From: J054 sp963850255
Lineage (GTDB): Bacteria > Pseudomonadota > Gammaproteobacteria > Steroidobacterales > GCA-2729495
Assembly (NCBI GenBank): GCA_963850255.1
Contig: CAWKLL010000017.1
Location: forward strand, 146,534 to 210,533
Direction of reading: 5' to 3'
Length of the DNA stretch: 64,000 nt
The position numbers were made by a program, and so were the translations under genes. The notes under the pieces were generated by a model. That model was not told the origin of the DNA and searched no databases. It saw only the letters and a program-made list of their open reading frames with translations. Below, piece after piece: positions 8,586 through 18,647 of the stretch (the first letter of the stretch is position 1; every line of letters begins with the position of its first letter).

Positions 8586-9609
8586 ATGAAAGATTCATAC
8601 TCTGTAGCGGTGGTGGGCGCCACTGGCCTGGTCGGCGAGCACATGCTTGAGATCCTGGCTGAGCGCAATTTTCCGGTGGCTGAACTGCATGCCCTGGCCA
8701 GCGAGCGCTCGGCGGGGGATACGGTCAATTTCGGCCGCCGCTCGGTGACGGTGAAAGACTTGTCCACTTTTGACTTTAGCGGTGTCGATGTCGCGCTGTT
8801 TTCAGCCGGCGGCAGCGTTTCGGCCGAGCATGCGCCGCGGGCAGCGGCTGCCGGTTGTATCGTGGTGGACAATACCTCGCATTTTCGCAACCAGGCGGAT
8901 ATCCCCCTGGTGGTGCCGGAAGTTAATCCGCAGGCCATCGGTGACTATGCGCCGGGAAACATTATCGCCAACCCGAATTGCTCGACGATTCAGATGGTTA
9001 TGGCGCTGAAGCCCATCTATGATGCGGTCGGCATCACGCGCGTCAATGTGGCGACCTATCAGTCGGTGTCAGGCGCGGGTCGATCCGGCGTTGAAGACCT
9101 GGCCACGCAAGCGGCCAATCTATTGAGTGGTCGTCCCCTGCGAGCTGGACGGGGCGGCCAAGCAGATAGCCTTCAACGCGGTTCCGCATATTGATGCTTT
9201 TGAGGATAACGGCTACACCCGCGAAGAAATGAAGATGGTTTGGGAAACGCGCAAGATTTTCGCCGATGACGACTTGTTGGTGAATCCCACCTGTGTGCGC
9301 GTACCGGTGTTTTTTGGTCATTCCGAGGCGGTTCATATTGAGACCCGCGAGCGGATTTCGGCCGCCCAGGTGCGCGAATTGCTCACAGCAGCACCCGGAG
9401 TGACAGTTATCGATGAGCGACAGACCGGTGGTTATCCGACTGCCGTCACAGAAGGTTCGGGTCAGGACGCGGTATTTGTGGGGCGTATTCGCGAAGACAT
9501 CTCGCATGACAGCGGTATCAATCTGTGGATCGTGTCAGACAACATTCGCAAGGGCGCGGCACTGAACTCCGTACAGATCGCGGAGATTTTGGTCAGCGAA
9601 CATATATAG
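8586..9609 (+). CDS. asd: Aspartate-semialdehyde dehydrogenase, interrupted by one frameshift
   Basis: The protein begins with the NADP-binding VAVVGATGLVGEHMLEIL and has the catalytic cysteine in NPNCST. The frame runs from ATG 8586, then the conserved sequence continues one frame over from about 9,135 (PCELDGAAKQIAFN) to the stop at 9609. Removing one C from the CCCC run at 9135-9138 restores a continuous protein of 340 residues, the normal length. The enzyme makes aspartate semialdehyde for lysine, methionine, threonine and diaminopimelate synthesis. Because the gene is essential and otherwise perfect, I treat the shift as a likely sequencing error. Confidence 0.92.
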
Positions 9610-9696
9610 GCTATATTTGACATATATTTCCGGCACTTTACGGGCTATCTTTGTGCGCATTCCAAAGCCCGCATGTGCGGAAGACGGGGACCGTTG

Positions 9697-12669
9697 ATGC
9701 GGGGATTTACCATGCCGCGAGCTTTTTTATGTGTCTGGTTGCTTCTGGCCGGACTCTTTCCTGTAACCGTCCTGGGCCTGGGCCTGGGCGAAATCAATCC
9801 CAAATCTGCGCTTAATCAGCCGTTTCTGGCTGAAATACCCGTGCTGCTTAGCGCCGGCGATGATTTGGCCCAGCTGCAGGTCTCATTGGCCTCCGCTGAC
9901 ACCTTCGAGCGCTACGGGCTGAGTCGGCCGGCTTTTCTCGGCGATTTCGAATTTCGTGTGATTAACGATCCGGGCCGATCCATGGTGCGCATCGTTTCAT
10001 CCACGCCCGTCATCGAACCTTTCGTAACCCTGTTACTGGAAGTGCAATGGCCGCAGGGACGCCTGCTGCGCGAATACACCGTGCTGCTGGACCCGCCGGT
10101 ATTCTCAAGTGCTCAGCCCGCCACCAGCGCACCGGCGCCGGCAACTCCCAGTCAGCCGGCTGAGCGCCAGGTGACGCGTGGGCAATCCGCGCCGGCCCCG
10201 ACCGCTGCAGCACCACGTCCTGCGCCGAGCATGTCTGCCGCAGGCAGCTACGGTCCGGTGGCCAGGAACGATACCCTGTGGGGAATCGCACAACGCATGC
10301 GCCCGGACGCCTCCATCGACACCAATCAGATGATGCTGGCGATTTATCGAGCCAATCCAGAGGCCTTTGCCGGCAATATTAACCGGCTCAAAGCCGGCGT
10401 AATCCTGCGTGCGCCATCGGCCAGTGAGCTGGCCAGCCTCAGTACGTCCGAAGCTTTTGCAGAAGTACGCCGCCAGAATCAGGACTGGCGTGGCAGCAGC
10501 CGGGTGCCCGCGGAAACGCCCCGACTGCGGCTGGTGCCACCGCCGGCCGAAGCGGGCGACGGTTTGGCGCAGACCGGCGGCGCAACTGACACGCCGCCCG
10601 CGCCAGCCGTCAGTCGGCCGGCCGGCGACGATGCGCGGGTAATGCAACTGGAAGCAGAACTGGCTAATCGTGAGCGCATGCTGCAACTCAAGGATCAGGA
10701 GCTTGCGGCGCTGCAGGATCAGCTGGCAGAAATCCGTGAGTCCGGCGGTACGGCCGAGATGGATCTGGACGCGCCAATCGACGAAACGCCGTTTGGGCAG
10801 GCAGCGGATTTGGACGAAGCGCCGGCTGCACCCGTGGTCGACGAAGCCGAGTCCATGGCGGAGTCGCCGGTCGCTGACCTGCCGGCCGAACCCGTCGCGG
10901 AAACTCCCGCCGGTCTGCCGCCCGCCGTTTCAACCACCAGCAGCCAGCAGTCGCCGTCATTTATCGGTCAGCTGCTCAGTAGTGTGTTGTTCTGGGCCGC
11001 ACTGCTGGTCGCCGTTGCCCTGGTGCTGGGCCTTGTGCTGGCGCGCCGCAGGCGTGGTGACGACGTTACCGGCCGCTGGGAACAGCTGGCCGATGGTGAG
11101 GAAATCGACGCTGATGCTCGTGCGGCCACCGAACGTCTGCGTGCGCCGGTCGGCGAGGCGGAAGAAACTTTTGTGGTTGAGGAAGGCACGGCCGGAGCCA
11201 CGGACGCGCTTGAAGAATTTGGCCCTGGTACTACGGAAATTGATCGTTCCGGTGACCAGGAATTGCCCATGGAGCGCACGCTCAGTAGCGATGCCGGTCT
11301 CAATCTTGATCAATCCGACCCGATTTCCGAAGCTGAATTTCATATGGCCTACGGCTTGTATGACCAGGCTGCAGATCTGCTGATCGCGGCCCTGGCAGCG
11401 GAACCGGAACGTCGTGACCTGCGCCGCAAATTGTTAGATGTCTATTTTGTCTGGGAGAACAAGGGCGGCTTCCTGAAAGAGGCCGAGACTTTCCACAACC
11501 AGGTCGGTTCTGCCGATGCGGATTGGAACAAAGTCCTCATCATGGGCAAACAACTGTGTCCCGAGGAAGCCCTGTTTGAGGCCCAGGCCACCAACCTGCA
11601 GTCTGATGAAGGCATGGACCTTGAGCTGTTCGAGGGCGGCGGCGAGTCTGCCGAGGTCGATCTGCCGCTGGGCGAAGACAACGACGATCTTGATCTGGAT
11701 CTGTCCGCCATGGGCGATGCCGATGAGGACATGCTCGACTTTGATCTGGGTGGCGCCAGTATCGAGGAAGAAGACCTGTCGCCGACTAAACGCGACGACG
11801 GCACGGATTCGCCAACCATGGAATCGCCGACTATCGAGGCCGAGGGCCTGGGCTCGCCGACCATGGAATCGCCGACGCTGGAACAACCGATGAATGAGCC
11901 GACCATGGAGTCGCCCACCATCGAAGCACCGATGTCAGAGAGCACCATGGAGACGCCGACCATCGAGTCGCCGCTGGTTGATTTTCCCGTTGGTTCCGTC
12001 GAAGAAGACCGGACTGCGAGTACCGGTGAGACGGCCTCCCTGGATCTGGACGAACTGGGCCTGGATTTATCCGCTTTCGAGGATATGGATGATTCCAGCG
12101 AAGCGGTTGAGCCAGACAATGCCGATGAGCTCAGCGGCAGCCAGTTAGCGGACGATGACGCCACACTGCTGGCGGGAGACCTCGACGACGATACATTGCT
12201 GCGCAAAGTCGGCGAGGGCATGGACTCGACCGCAGAGGTTCAGGCCATCAGCGCTGAGCAGATTGCCAATGACGACGATCTGGGCGGGTTTCTGGATGTT
12301 GAGTCCACTGCGGAAGTCCGCACTGTTGAGCCTGATAGAGACACCAGCGACAAGAGCGATACGCTGGAGCAGCCCAGGCCGGAAGTGGACGATACTGCCG
12401 AGCAGCCTGCGCCTGCTGCCGATGTCGACCTGGATATCGGCGAATTCTCGGCCGACGAAGAGTCGCCAACAGGCACCCTGGATATGCCGGAACGTCGTCC
12501 AGAAGGTCCCACCATGACTGAGGTGGGCACAAAGCTGGATCTGGCCCGGGCCTATATTGATATGGGTGATCCGGAAGGCGCGCGCAGTATCCTCGGTGAA
12601 GTGGTTGACGAGGGTGACGAAGCACAGCGCCAGGAGGCGCAGAAGCTGATCGACGATCTGGCTGACTGA
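9697..12669 (+). CDS. fimV: FimV, pole-organising protein of type IV pili
   Basis: About 990 residues. The start is uncertain between ATGs at 9673, 9697 and 9712; 9697 has GGGGA at good spacing. Order: signal peptide; FimV N-terminal domain (LGLGEINPKSALNQPF); a LysM-like segment (NDTLWGIAQRMRPDASID); a predicted coiled coil (around ELANRERMLQLKDQELAALQ); one membrane helix (SVLFWAALLVAVALVLGLVL) followed by RRRR; a long acidic cytoplasmic region; and a conserved C-terminal FimV/TPR-like motif (TKLDLARAYIDMGDPEGAR). The acidic region includes a short array of SPTMESPTIE-type repeats near 11.8-12.0 kb. FimV positions the pilus and chemosensory machinery at the pole. Confidence 0.93.
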   Translation: MRGFTMPRAFLCVWLLLAGLFPVTVLGLGLGEINPKSALNQPFLAEIPVLLSAGDDLAQLQVSLASADTFERYGLSRPAFLGDFEFRVINDPGRSMVRIVSSTPVIEPFVTLLLEVQWPQGRLLREYTVLLDPPVFSSAQPATSAPAPATPSQPAERQVTRGQSAPAPTAAAPRPAPSMSAAGSYGPVARNDTLWGIAQRMRPDASIDTNQMMLAIYRANPEAFAGNINRLKAGVILRAPSASELASLSTSEAFAEVRRQNQDWRGSSRVPAETPRLRLVPPPAEAGDGLAQTGGATDTPPAPAVSRPAGDDARVMQLEAELANRERMLQLKDQELAALQDQLAEIRESGGTAEMDLDAPIDETPFGQAADLDEAPAAPVVDEAESMAESPVADLPAEPVAETPAGLPPAVSTTSSQQSPSFIGQLLSSVLFWAALLVAVALVLGLVLARRRRGDDVTGRWEQLADGEEIDADARAATERLRAPVGEAEETFVVEEGTAGATDALEEFGPGTTEIDRSGDQELPMERTLSSDAGLNLDQSDPISEAEFHMAYGLYDQAADLLIAALAAEPERRDLRRKLLDVYFVWENKGGFLKEAETFHNQVGSADADWNKVLIMGKQLCPEEALFEAQATNLQSDEGMDLELFEGGGESAEVDLPLGEDNDDLDLDLSAMGDADEDMLDFDLGGASIEEEDLSPTKRDDGTDSPTMESPTIEAEGLGSPTMESPTLEQPMNEPTMESPTIEAPMSESTMETPTIESPLVDFPVGSVEEDRTASTGETASLDLDELGLDLSAFEDMDDSSEAVEPDNADELSGSQLADDDATLLAGDLDDDTLLRKVGEGMDSTAEVQAISAEQIANDDDLGGFLDVESTAEVRTVEPDRDTSDKSDTLEQPRPEVDDTAEQPAPAADVDLDIGEFSADEESPTGTLDMPERRPEGPTMTEVGTKLDLARAYIDMGDPEGARSILGEVVDEGDEAQRQEAQKLIDDLAD

Positions 12670-12699
12670 TTGCATCGATCGGGCAGGGCGGGCTTTTAA

Positions 12700-13530
12700 A
12701 TGAGCGAGCCGGAAACGCCGGCCGCTGTGTCAGAACGCATGCCTCAGCGTTATGCCGTCGGCGTCGAGTACGACGGCAGCCAATACTTCGGCTGGCAGAC
12801 CCAACCGCATGCGGCCAGTGTTCAGGATGCGCTGGAACGGTCTCTGTCCACGGTCGCAGCCCAGTCCATTGCCACCGTTGCAGCCGGACGCACTGACACC
12901 GGCGTACATGCGAGTGGCCAGGTGGTGCATTTCGACAGTGATGCCGAGCGCAGCCTGCGTTCCTGGTTACTGGGTATCAACAGTAATCTGCCTGACGATA
13001 TAAACGCGCTGTGGGTCAAATCCGTCAGCGCTGACTTCCATGCCCGCTATTCAGCGAGTGGCCGGGTATACGAATATCGAATTCTGAACCGTCCGGTGCG
13101 TTCCGCGCTGCTGCGCCAGCGTGCCTGGTGGGTGCGCTCGCCGCTGGACTGCGAGTTAATGCGTTCGGCCGCGATCAGTTTGCTGGGTAAACATGACTTT
13201 TCGGCGTTTCGCGCCGCGGCCTGCCAGTCCAAGACCGCCGTTCGCGAGCTGCGGCGCTTGGATATAGCCAGGCGCGGCGAGCTGCTGGTCATTACCTGCG
13301 AGGCGAATGCTTTTTTGCACCACATGGTGCGCAACCTGGTTGGCAGCCTGGTGCGAGTCGGTCTTGGCGAGGAGCCGCCGGACTGGATAGCCGGACTGCT
13401 GGCGGCCCGCGATCGGCGCTTGTCTGGCATAACAGCGCCGCCTTCAGCCCTGACCCTGACCCAGGTGCAATACCCGCTCGAATTCGAAATTCCCGCGCCG
13501 TCTGCGCCAGTGGATGCAAGCCTGGATTAG
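12700..13530 (+). CDS. truA: tRNA pseudouridine(38-40) synthase TruA
   Basis: 276 residues with the catalytic aspartate Asp66 in AGRTDTGVHA and the family pattern YDGSQYFGWQ near the N-terminus. It isomerises uridines 38-40 in the anticodon stem-loop. It lies directly after fimV, the standard gammaproteobacterial order; trpF, commonly found between truA and accD, is absent here. Confidence 0.96.
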   Translation: MSEPETPAAVSERMPQRYAVGVEYDGSQYFGWQTQPHAASVQDALERSLSTVAAQSIATVAAGRTDTGVHASGQVVHFDSDAERSLRSWLLGINSNLPDDINALWVKSVSADFHARYSASGRVYEYRILNRPVRSALLRQRAWWVRSPLDCELMRSAAISLLGKHDFSAFRAAACQSKTAVRELRRLDIARRGELLVITCEANAFLHHMVRNLVGSLVRVGLGEEPPDWIAGLLAARDRRLSGITAPPSALTLTQVQYPLEFEIPAPSAPVDASLD

Positions 13531-13550
13531 CTTGCTATGATTGGCCCCGG

Positions 13551-14414
13551 ATGAATTGGTTCAGCAAAATCATGCCCTCGCGGATCAATACCGAGCGTCG
13601 CAAGCGCTCGGTGCCGGAGGGGCTATGGATCAAGTGCAGCCAGTGTGGCGCGCAGCTCTATCGCGCCGAGCTCGAGCGCAATTTGTCGGTGTGCCCCAAG
13701 TGCAGCTTTCATATGCGAGTGCCCGCACGCGATCGCCTGGAGCAGTTTCTTGATCCCGGTAGTACGCGAGAAATCGCCGCCAATCTTACGCCGCTGGATC
13801 CGCTCAAATTCAAGGACAGCAAACGCTATCGCGATCGAATCAACCAGGCGACCAAGGCCACCGGGGAGAACGACGCATTGATCGCAATGTCGGGCTTGCT
13901 CAAGGAAATCCCGGTAGTGGCCTGCGCTTTCGAATTTCGCTTCATGGGCGGTTCCATGGGTTCGGTGGTGGGGGAGAAATTTTCCCGCGCCGCTCGGTTT
14001 AGTCTCGAAAATCGTATGCCGCTGATCTGCTTCTCTGCCAGCGGTGGCGCACGCATGCAGGAAGCCTTGTTCTCGCTGATGCAAATGAGCAAGACCAGCG
14101 CGGCTCTGGCAGAGCTTTCCGAGGCCGGCATACCTTATGTTTCCGTGCTGACCGATCCGACCACCGGGGGTGTGTCTGCCAGCCTGGCTATGCTCGGCGA
14201 TATTAATATCGCTGAGCCCAACGCCCTGATTGGTTTTGCCGGTCCGCGCGTGATTGAGCAAACCGTCCGTGAGACGCTGCCCGAAGGCTTTCAACGCAGC
14301 GAGTTTCTGCTCGAGCACGGCGCGCTGGATATGATTGTCGATCGACGCGAGTTGCGTGACCAGATTGCAGGACTATTGGCCAAGTTAATGCACAAGGCCC
14401 CTCCGGCGGCCTGA
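13551..14414 (+). CDS. accD: Acetyl-CoA carboxylase carboxyltransferase subunit beta
   Basis: 287 residues. The N-terminal zinc ribbon is visible (CSQCG then CPKC) followed by the crotonase-like carboxyltransferase domain with SGGARMQEAL and GGVSASLAMLGD. AccD pairs with AccA to transfer the carboxyl group from biotin to acetyl-CoA in fatty acid synthesis. accA is not in this window. Confidence 0.97.
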   Translation: MNWFSKIMPSRINTERRKRSVPEGLWIKCSQCGAQLYRAELERNLSVCPKCSFHMRVPARDRLEQFLDPGSTREIAANLTPLDPLKFKDSKRYRDRINQATKATGENDALIAMSGLLKEIPVVACAFEFRFMGGSMGSVVGEKFSRAARFSLENRMPLICFSASGGARMQEALFSLMQMSKTSAALAELSEAGIPYVSVLTDPTTGGVSASLAMLGDINIAEPNALIGFAGPRVIEQTVRETLPEGFQRSEFLLEHGALDMIVDRRELRDQIAGLLAKLMHKAPPAA

Positions 14415-14443
14415 CCGCGGTATTCCAGCCCGTCCCAACATCA

Positions 14444-15706
14444 ATGCATAAGCGGTCGCTGGCAGACTGGCTGGCCTGGCAGGCAACACTTAATCCGGCC
14501 GAAATCGAACTGGGTCTGGAGCGCATTGCGACGGTCCTGGAGCGGCTTCAGTTGCCACCCCCGCCCAAGGTGCTGACGGTGGCCGGGACCAATGGCAAGG
14601 GCTCTACCGTCAATTTCCTGGACCGCTTGCTGCGGGCCAACCAGTGGCGGACCGGGGTCTATACCTCACCTCACCTGCGACGCTACAACGAGCGTCTGCG
14701 CCTGAACGGCCGGGAGGTGACGGATACTGACCTGATTCGCGCCTTCGCGCAGGTTGATCAGGCCCGCGCAGAGATCCCCCTGACCTATTTTGAATTCGGC
14801 ACTCTGGCGGGCTTTTGCCTGTTTGCCGAGGCGCAGCTGGACGCCTGGATTCTGGAAGTGGGTCTGGGCGGTCGGCTGGACGCTGTAAATGCTATTGATC
14901 CGGATGTCAGCCTGATCACCACGGTAGATTTTGATCATCAGGACTGGCTAGGCGATAGCCTTGAAGAAATTGCCGCCGAGAAGGCCGGCATTATGCGCGC
15001 CGGACGGCCGGCGCTATACGGCGATGAGCCCGCGCCACAGGCTGTCACTGGACAGGCAGCCAGGCTGGGAGCAGATTTGCTGCTGGCCGGGCAGAATTTT
15101 GGTTTCCGACGCGCGGCGGGAATGTGGCGCTGGCGCGGCCCCGGCATGACCTTGAATGATCTGCCGTTGCCGGCACCCGGTGACGACGCTCAGCTGCGCA
15201 ACGCGAGCCTGGCACTGGCCGCGCTCGCAGTGCTGGATGCTTCACTGCTCTCGGCGGGTGCCGTGCGGACGGCGCTAGACGCGCCGCCACCGCCCGGGCG
15301 CTGCCAGCGTATCCAGGGCCGGCCGGAGTGGTTGCTGGACGTGGCACACAATCCTCAGGCTGCGCGCGTCCTGGCTCAGCGCTGTGCGCTGCTGCCGCCC
15401 GTAACCGAGACCACCGTGGTGCTCGGTTTGCTGGCCGACAAGAGCGTGGATGGCGTAGTGGCGGCATTGGCCCCACTTGAACCGGAGCGCTGGATTACCT
15501 GTACCACGGCGTCGCATCGTGGCCGGGAGGCTCAGGCATTGGCTGAGCGCCTGCGTGCGCTGGGCCTGCGCGAAGTATCCGCAGGCGGCGCCGTTGCAGA
15601 GGCTTTGGCCGATGCCGCTCGAGCCAGTGCCGCTGATGGCCGAATTATTGTCTGTGGCTCTTTTATGGTGGTGGGGCCGGCACTGGACTGGCTGGCTGTG
15701 CCTTGA
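14444..15706 (+). CDS. folC: Bifunctional folylpolyglutamate/dihydrofolate synthase (left-half copy)
   Basis: 420 residues of the Mur-ligase superfamily. The P-loop is TVAGTNGKGST, followed by YTSPHLRRYNER and the metal/ATP site LEVGLGGRLDAVNA. The ligase C-terminal domain begins around DVAHNPQAA. It adds glutamate to dihydropteroate and folates. It sits in the common accD-folC-dedD-cvpA-purF order. A second, clearly different FolC occurs at 60.7 kb, part of the evidence that the window is composite. Confidence 0.95.
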   Translation: MHKRSLADWLAWQATLNPAEIELGLERIATVLERLQLPPPPKVLTVAGTNGKGSTVNFLDRLLRANQWRTGVYTSPHLRRYNERLRLNGREVTDTDLIRAFAQVDQARAEIPLTYFEFGTLAGFCLFAEAQLDAWILEVGLGGRLDAVNAIDPDVSLITTVDFDHQDWLGDSLEEIAAEKAGIMRAGRPALYGDEPAPQAVTGQAARLGADLLLAGQNFGFRRAAGMWRWRGPGMTLNDLPLPAPGDDAQLRNASLALAALAVLDASLLSAGAVRTALDAPPPPGRCQRIQGRPEWLLDVAHNPQAARVLAQRCALLPPVTETTVVLGLLADKSVDGVVAALAPLEPERWITCTTASHRGREAQALAERLRALGLREVSAGGAVAEALADAARASAADGRIIVCGSFMVVGPALDWLAVP

Positions 15707-15872
15707 AATCGCCTGGTGTTTTAGCAGGTCTGGTTGGAACTGTTAGACGGGCTGCGGCAGTTTGAACCATCCCGCGTGACGCTGTGGAGTATAATTTTGC
15801 ACTTGGGTTGGGTCGCTCTCGTGCCCCGATGGTTGAGGTTTTTGTTTGCCGCCCGCCAGGGGTGAATTGGCT

Positions 15873-16499
15873 GTGGATCGCCAGTTACTAGAAAGAATGA
15901 TCGGTGCCACTGTGCTGGTCATTTTCCTTATCGTTATCGTGCCGGCGGTACTGACGGGTCCCGAGCAGGTGCCGGTGAATGATATCAGTCAGCCGATGGA
16001 CGCGGATGGTATGCGCCAGGTGACCATTCGCCCGGATGGCGCAGTCGCGTCGCCGCCCGTGGCCCAGCCGCTGGAAACCGCGGATGCCAGCGACCCCGCA
16101 GCAACGCCGGTGCCGGTAGTAGTTCCGGAACCCCCGCCTGCGCCTAAACCGCAGCCCGCGCCGGAACCCAAGCCAGAACCGAAACCTCTGCTCAAGCCGA
16201 AACCCGCTCCCAAACCGGCGCCCAAGCCCGTGGTCGAAAAAAGCGCGCAGCTAAAGGCCGGCTGGGTTGTCCAGTTGGGCAGTTTCTCAAGCAAGGCAAA
16301 CGCCGAAGCATTGGCCAAGCGTGCCGTGCAGGCCGGCTTCGCCAGTTACCTGGTGCCGCTGGCACGTGACGGCAAGACACTTTATCGGGTCCGCGTCGGT
16401 CCGCCTGCCGCACAACGCAGCCAGGCTGAAAAGCTGGCCAGCAAACTAAAAGCCGCTGGCTATAGCGGCCAGGTAGCACGACAGGAAGCGGGCGGCTAG
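15873..16499 (+). CDS. dedD: DedD-type SPOR-domain cell division protein
   Basis: 208 residues from GTG 15873, chosen because AGGGGTGA lies about 8 bp upstream and the resulting MDRQLLERMIGATVL resembles other DedD starts; the frame is open upstream to a TTG at 15846. One membrane helix (about residues 10-28) is followed by a Pro/Lys/Glu-rich linker (about 85-130) and a C-terminal SPOR domain (AGWVVQLGSFSSKANAEALA) that binds denuded septal peptidoglycan. It lies between folC and cvpA, as in E. coli. Confidence 0.85.
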   Translation: MDRQLLERMIGATVLVIFLIVIVPAVLTGPEQVPVNDISQPMDADGMRQVTIRPDGAVASPPVAQPLETADASDPAATPVPVVVPEPPPAPKPQPAPEPKPEPKPLLKPKPAPKPAPKPVVEKSAQLKAGWVVQLGSFSSKANAEALAKRAVQAGFASYLVPLARDGKTLYRVRVGPPAAQRSQAEKLASKLKAAGYSGQVARQEAGG

Positions 16500-16505
16500 A
16501 CGAAC

Positions 16506-17000
16506 ATGGGTTCCCTGGTGTGGATTGACTATGGCCTTGCCGGGCTGATTGTTCTATCGGCGCTGGTCGGTGTCTACCGGGGTTTCGTCAAGGAAGCACT
16601 ATCACTGGCAGTATGGATATTGGCTATCTGGTTGGCCTGGAACTATGCGCCCGGCGCCGCCGACGGCTTGTCAGCCTGGATCGAAGACCCGGTTTTGCGC
16701 GTCTGGGCAGCGCGGGCAGGCGTGTTGGTGGGCGTGCTGGTGATCGGCGCGCTGGCGACCACCTTGGTGGGTTTCCTGATGGGGCATAGTGGTCTGACCG
16801 GAACTGATCGTTTGCTGGGGATGCTGTTCGGTGTCGGTCGCGGCGCAGTACTCGCTGCATTGGTGGTAATCGTTTTGCAATTCGCCGGATTTGATCAAGC
16901 AGCTTGGTGGCAGGAATCTAAGCTGATACCTTATGCCGCGCCCATCGCCGAGAAGCTACGCGACGCTGCCGCGGAAGGCGTCGATAAACTTGCAGCCTGA
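16506..17000 (+). CDS. cvpA: CvpA family membrane protein
   Basis: 164 residues with about four hydrophobic helices. The first follows the family pattern WIDYGLAGLIVLSALVGVYRGFVKEALSL. CvpA is an inner-membrane protein originally linked to colicin V production; its biochemical role is unsettled. It is 6 bp after dedD and immediately before purF, the conserved arrangement. Confidence 0.9.
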   Translation: MGSLVWIDYGLAGLIVLSALVGVYRGFVKEALSLAVWILAIWLAWNYAPGAADGLSAWIEDPVLRVWAARAGVLVGVLVIGALATTLVGFLMGHSGLTGTDRLLGMLFGVGRGAVLAALVVIVLQFAGFDQAAWWQESKLIPYAAPIAEKLRDAAAEGVDKLAA

Positions 17001-17057
17001 CTCAGTGGCCCCCATATACGGTTGTCCCGGTGCCGTAAACAGGCAGGAGTAGACAGC

Positions 17058-18620
17058 GTGTGCGGAATTGTCGGAATCGTTAGCCATCAGCCTGTCAATC
17101 AGGCGATTTACGATGCGTTGACGGTGCTTCAGCATCGCGGCCAGGATGCCGCGGGTATCGCTACCTACGAAGACGGTCTGTTGTGCACTCGCAAGAGCAA
17201 CGGGCTGGTTCGCGATGTTTTTCATCAGCGTCACATGGTCCACTTGCGCGGCAATGCTGGCATCGGTCACGTGCGATATCCCACGGCCGGCTGGTCCAGT
17301 TCCTCCGAATCTCAGCCCTTTTATGTGAATTCCCCTTACGGCATTAGCCTGGCGCATAACGGCAATCTGACCAACGCGGCTGAACTGAAACAGCAGCTGG
17401 TCAACCAGGACCGCCGGCATTTGAATACGGGTTCCGATACCGAGGTGCTGCTGAATGTGTTTGCCGATGAACTGCAGCGACAAGATTCAGGGGCTTTGAC
17501 CCCCGAATCTATATTTGCCGCGGTGGAAGGCGTGCACGCCAGGTGCCGCGGCGGCTATGCCGTGGTGGCCTTAATTATTGGCCACGGTGTTGTGGCGTTC
17601 CGAGATCCGCACGGCATTCGCCCGGTGGTTTTGGGTAAACGTGAAACGGCTGAAGGGGTCGAGCACATGGTGGCATCCGAAAGCGTTGCTATCGATGCGC
17701 TCGGCTTTGATCTGCTGCGCGACATAGCGCCCGCCGAAGCGGTGTTTATTGGCGATGATGGCAGCCTGCACAGTCGGCAGTGTGGTGAAGCGAAAGGCTA
17801 TACGCCGTGCATTTTCGAGCATGTTTATTTCGCCCGGCCCGATTCGATTATTGACCGGATTTCGGTCTACAAGGCTCGCTTGCGAATGGGCGAGGCATTG
17901 GCCAACAAGATTCTGCGTGAGCAGCCGCATCATGATATCGATGTCGTTATCCCGATTCCGGACTCCAGCCGCACCAGCGCTCTGGAACTGGCTAACCGGC
18001 TGCGGGTGAAGTATCGCGAAGGTTTCGTGAAAAATCGCTACATCGGGCGCACCTTCATCATGCCTGGTCAGGAAATGCGCAAGAAGTCGGTGCGCAGCAA
18101 ACTCAATGCGATCGATCTGGAGTTTCGCGGCAAAGCCGTATTGCTGGTTGATGATTCCATTGTGCGCGGCACTACGTCCCGGCAAATCATCGAGATGGCC
18201 AGAGAGGCCGGTGCTCGCAAGGTTTACTTCGCTTCCGCCTCACCGCCGGTGCGCTACCCGAATGTGTATGGCATCGATATGCCAGCGGCCAGTGAATTGG
18301 TAGCCGCGGGGCGCAGCGAAGCTGAGATAGCCAAGCAGATAGGCGCTGACTGGCTGATTTATCAGGATATTGCTGATCTTATTGCCGCTGTTCGCTACGA
18401 TAATGCTGCCATCGATGATTTTGATGCCTCATGCTTTTCGGGCATCTATGTCACCGGTGATGTAACGAAAGAGTATCTGCAGCGACTGCAACTCGAGCGC
18501 TCCGACCTGGCCAAGAGCGAGCGCGAACTGTTGCGTCGACGACTCGAGGGCGAAGGCGGTTCATTTGGCAATGATGGCAGTGATGACTTTGAACAGAATG
18601 CGCAGGCCGGTGCCGCGTGA
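17058..18620 (+). CDS. purF: Amidophosphoribosyltransferase
   Basis: 520 residues from GTG 17058, which puts the nucleophilic cysteine at position 2 (CGIVGIVS), as required for the Ntn glutaminase after Met removal; AGGAG lies 8 bp upstream. The frame is open further upstream but those residues would bury the nucleophile. The glutaminase domain is followed by the phosphoribosyltransferase domain with the PRPP motif VLLVDDSIVRGTTSRQI. It catalyses the first step of purine synthesis. Confidence 0.96.
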   Translation: MCGIVGIVSHQPVNQAIYDALTVLQHRGQDAAGIATYEDGLLCTRKSNGLVRDVFHQRHMVHLRGNAGIGHVRYPTAGWSSSSESQPFYVNSPYGISLAHNGNLTNAAELKQQLVNQDRRHLNTGSDTEVLLNVFADELQRQDSGALTPESIFAAVEGVHARCRGGYAVVALIIGHGVVAFRDPHGIRPVVLGKRETAEGVEHMVASESVAIDALGFDLLRDIAPAEAVFIGDDGSLHSRQCGEAKGYTPCIFEHVYFARPDSIIDRISVYKARLRMGEALANKILREQPHHDIDVVIPIPDSSRTSALELANRLRVKYREGFVKNRYIGRTFIMPGQEMRKKSVRSKLNAIDLEFRGKAVLLVDDSIVRGTTSRQIIEMAREAGARKVYFASASPPVRYPNVYGIDMPAASELVAAGRSEAEIAKQIGADWLIYQDIADLIAAVRYDNAAIDDFDASCFSGIYVTGDVTKEYLQRLQLERSDLAKSERELLRRRLEGEGGSFGNDGSDDFEQNAQAGAA

Positions 18621-18647
18621 TGCGATTTGCTCAGGCCGGCCAGATCT

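Noticed and set aside
10105..12675. Several minus-strand frames of 120-260 codons inside fimV
   Set aside because: Their composition (Ser-, Arg- or His-rich) mirrors the low-complexity acidic repeats of fimV in reverse; no independent signals.
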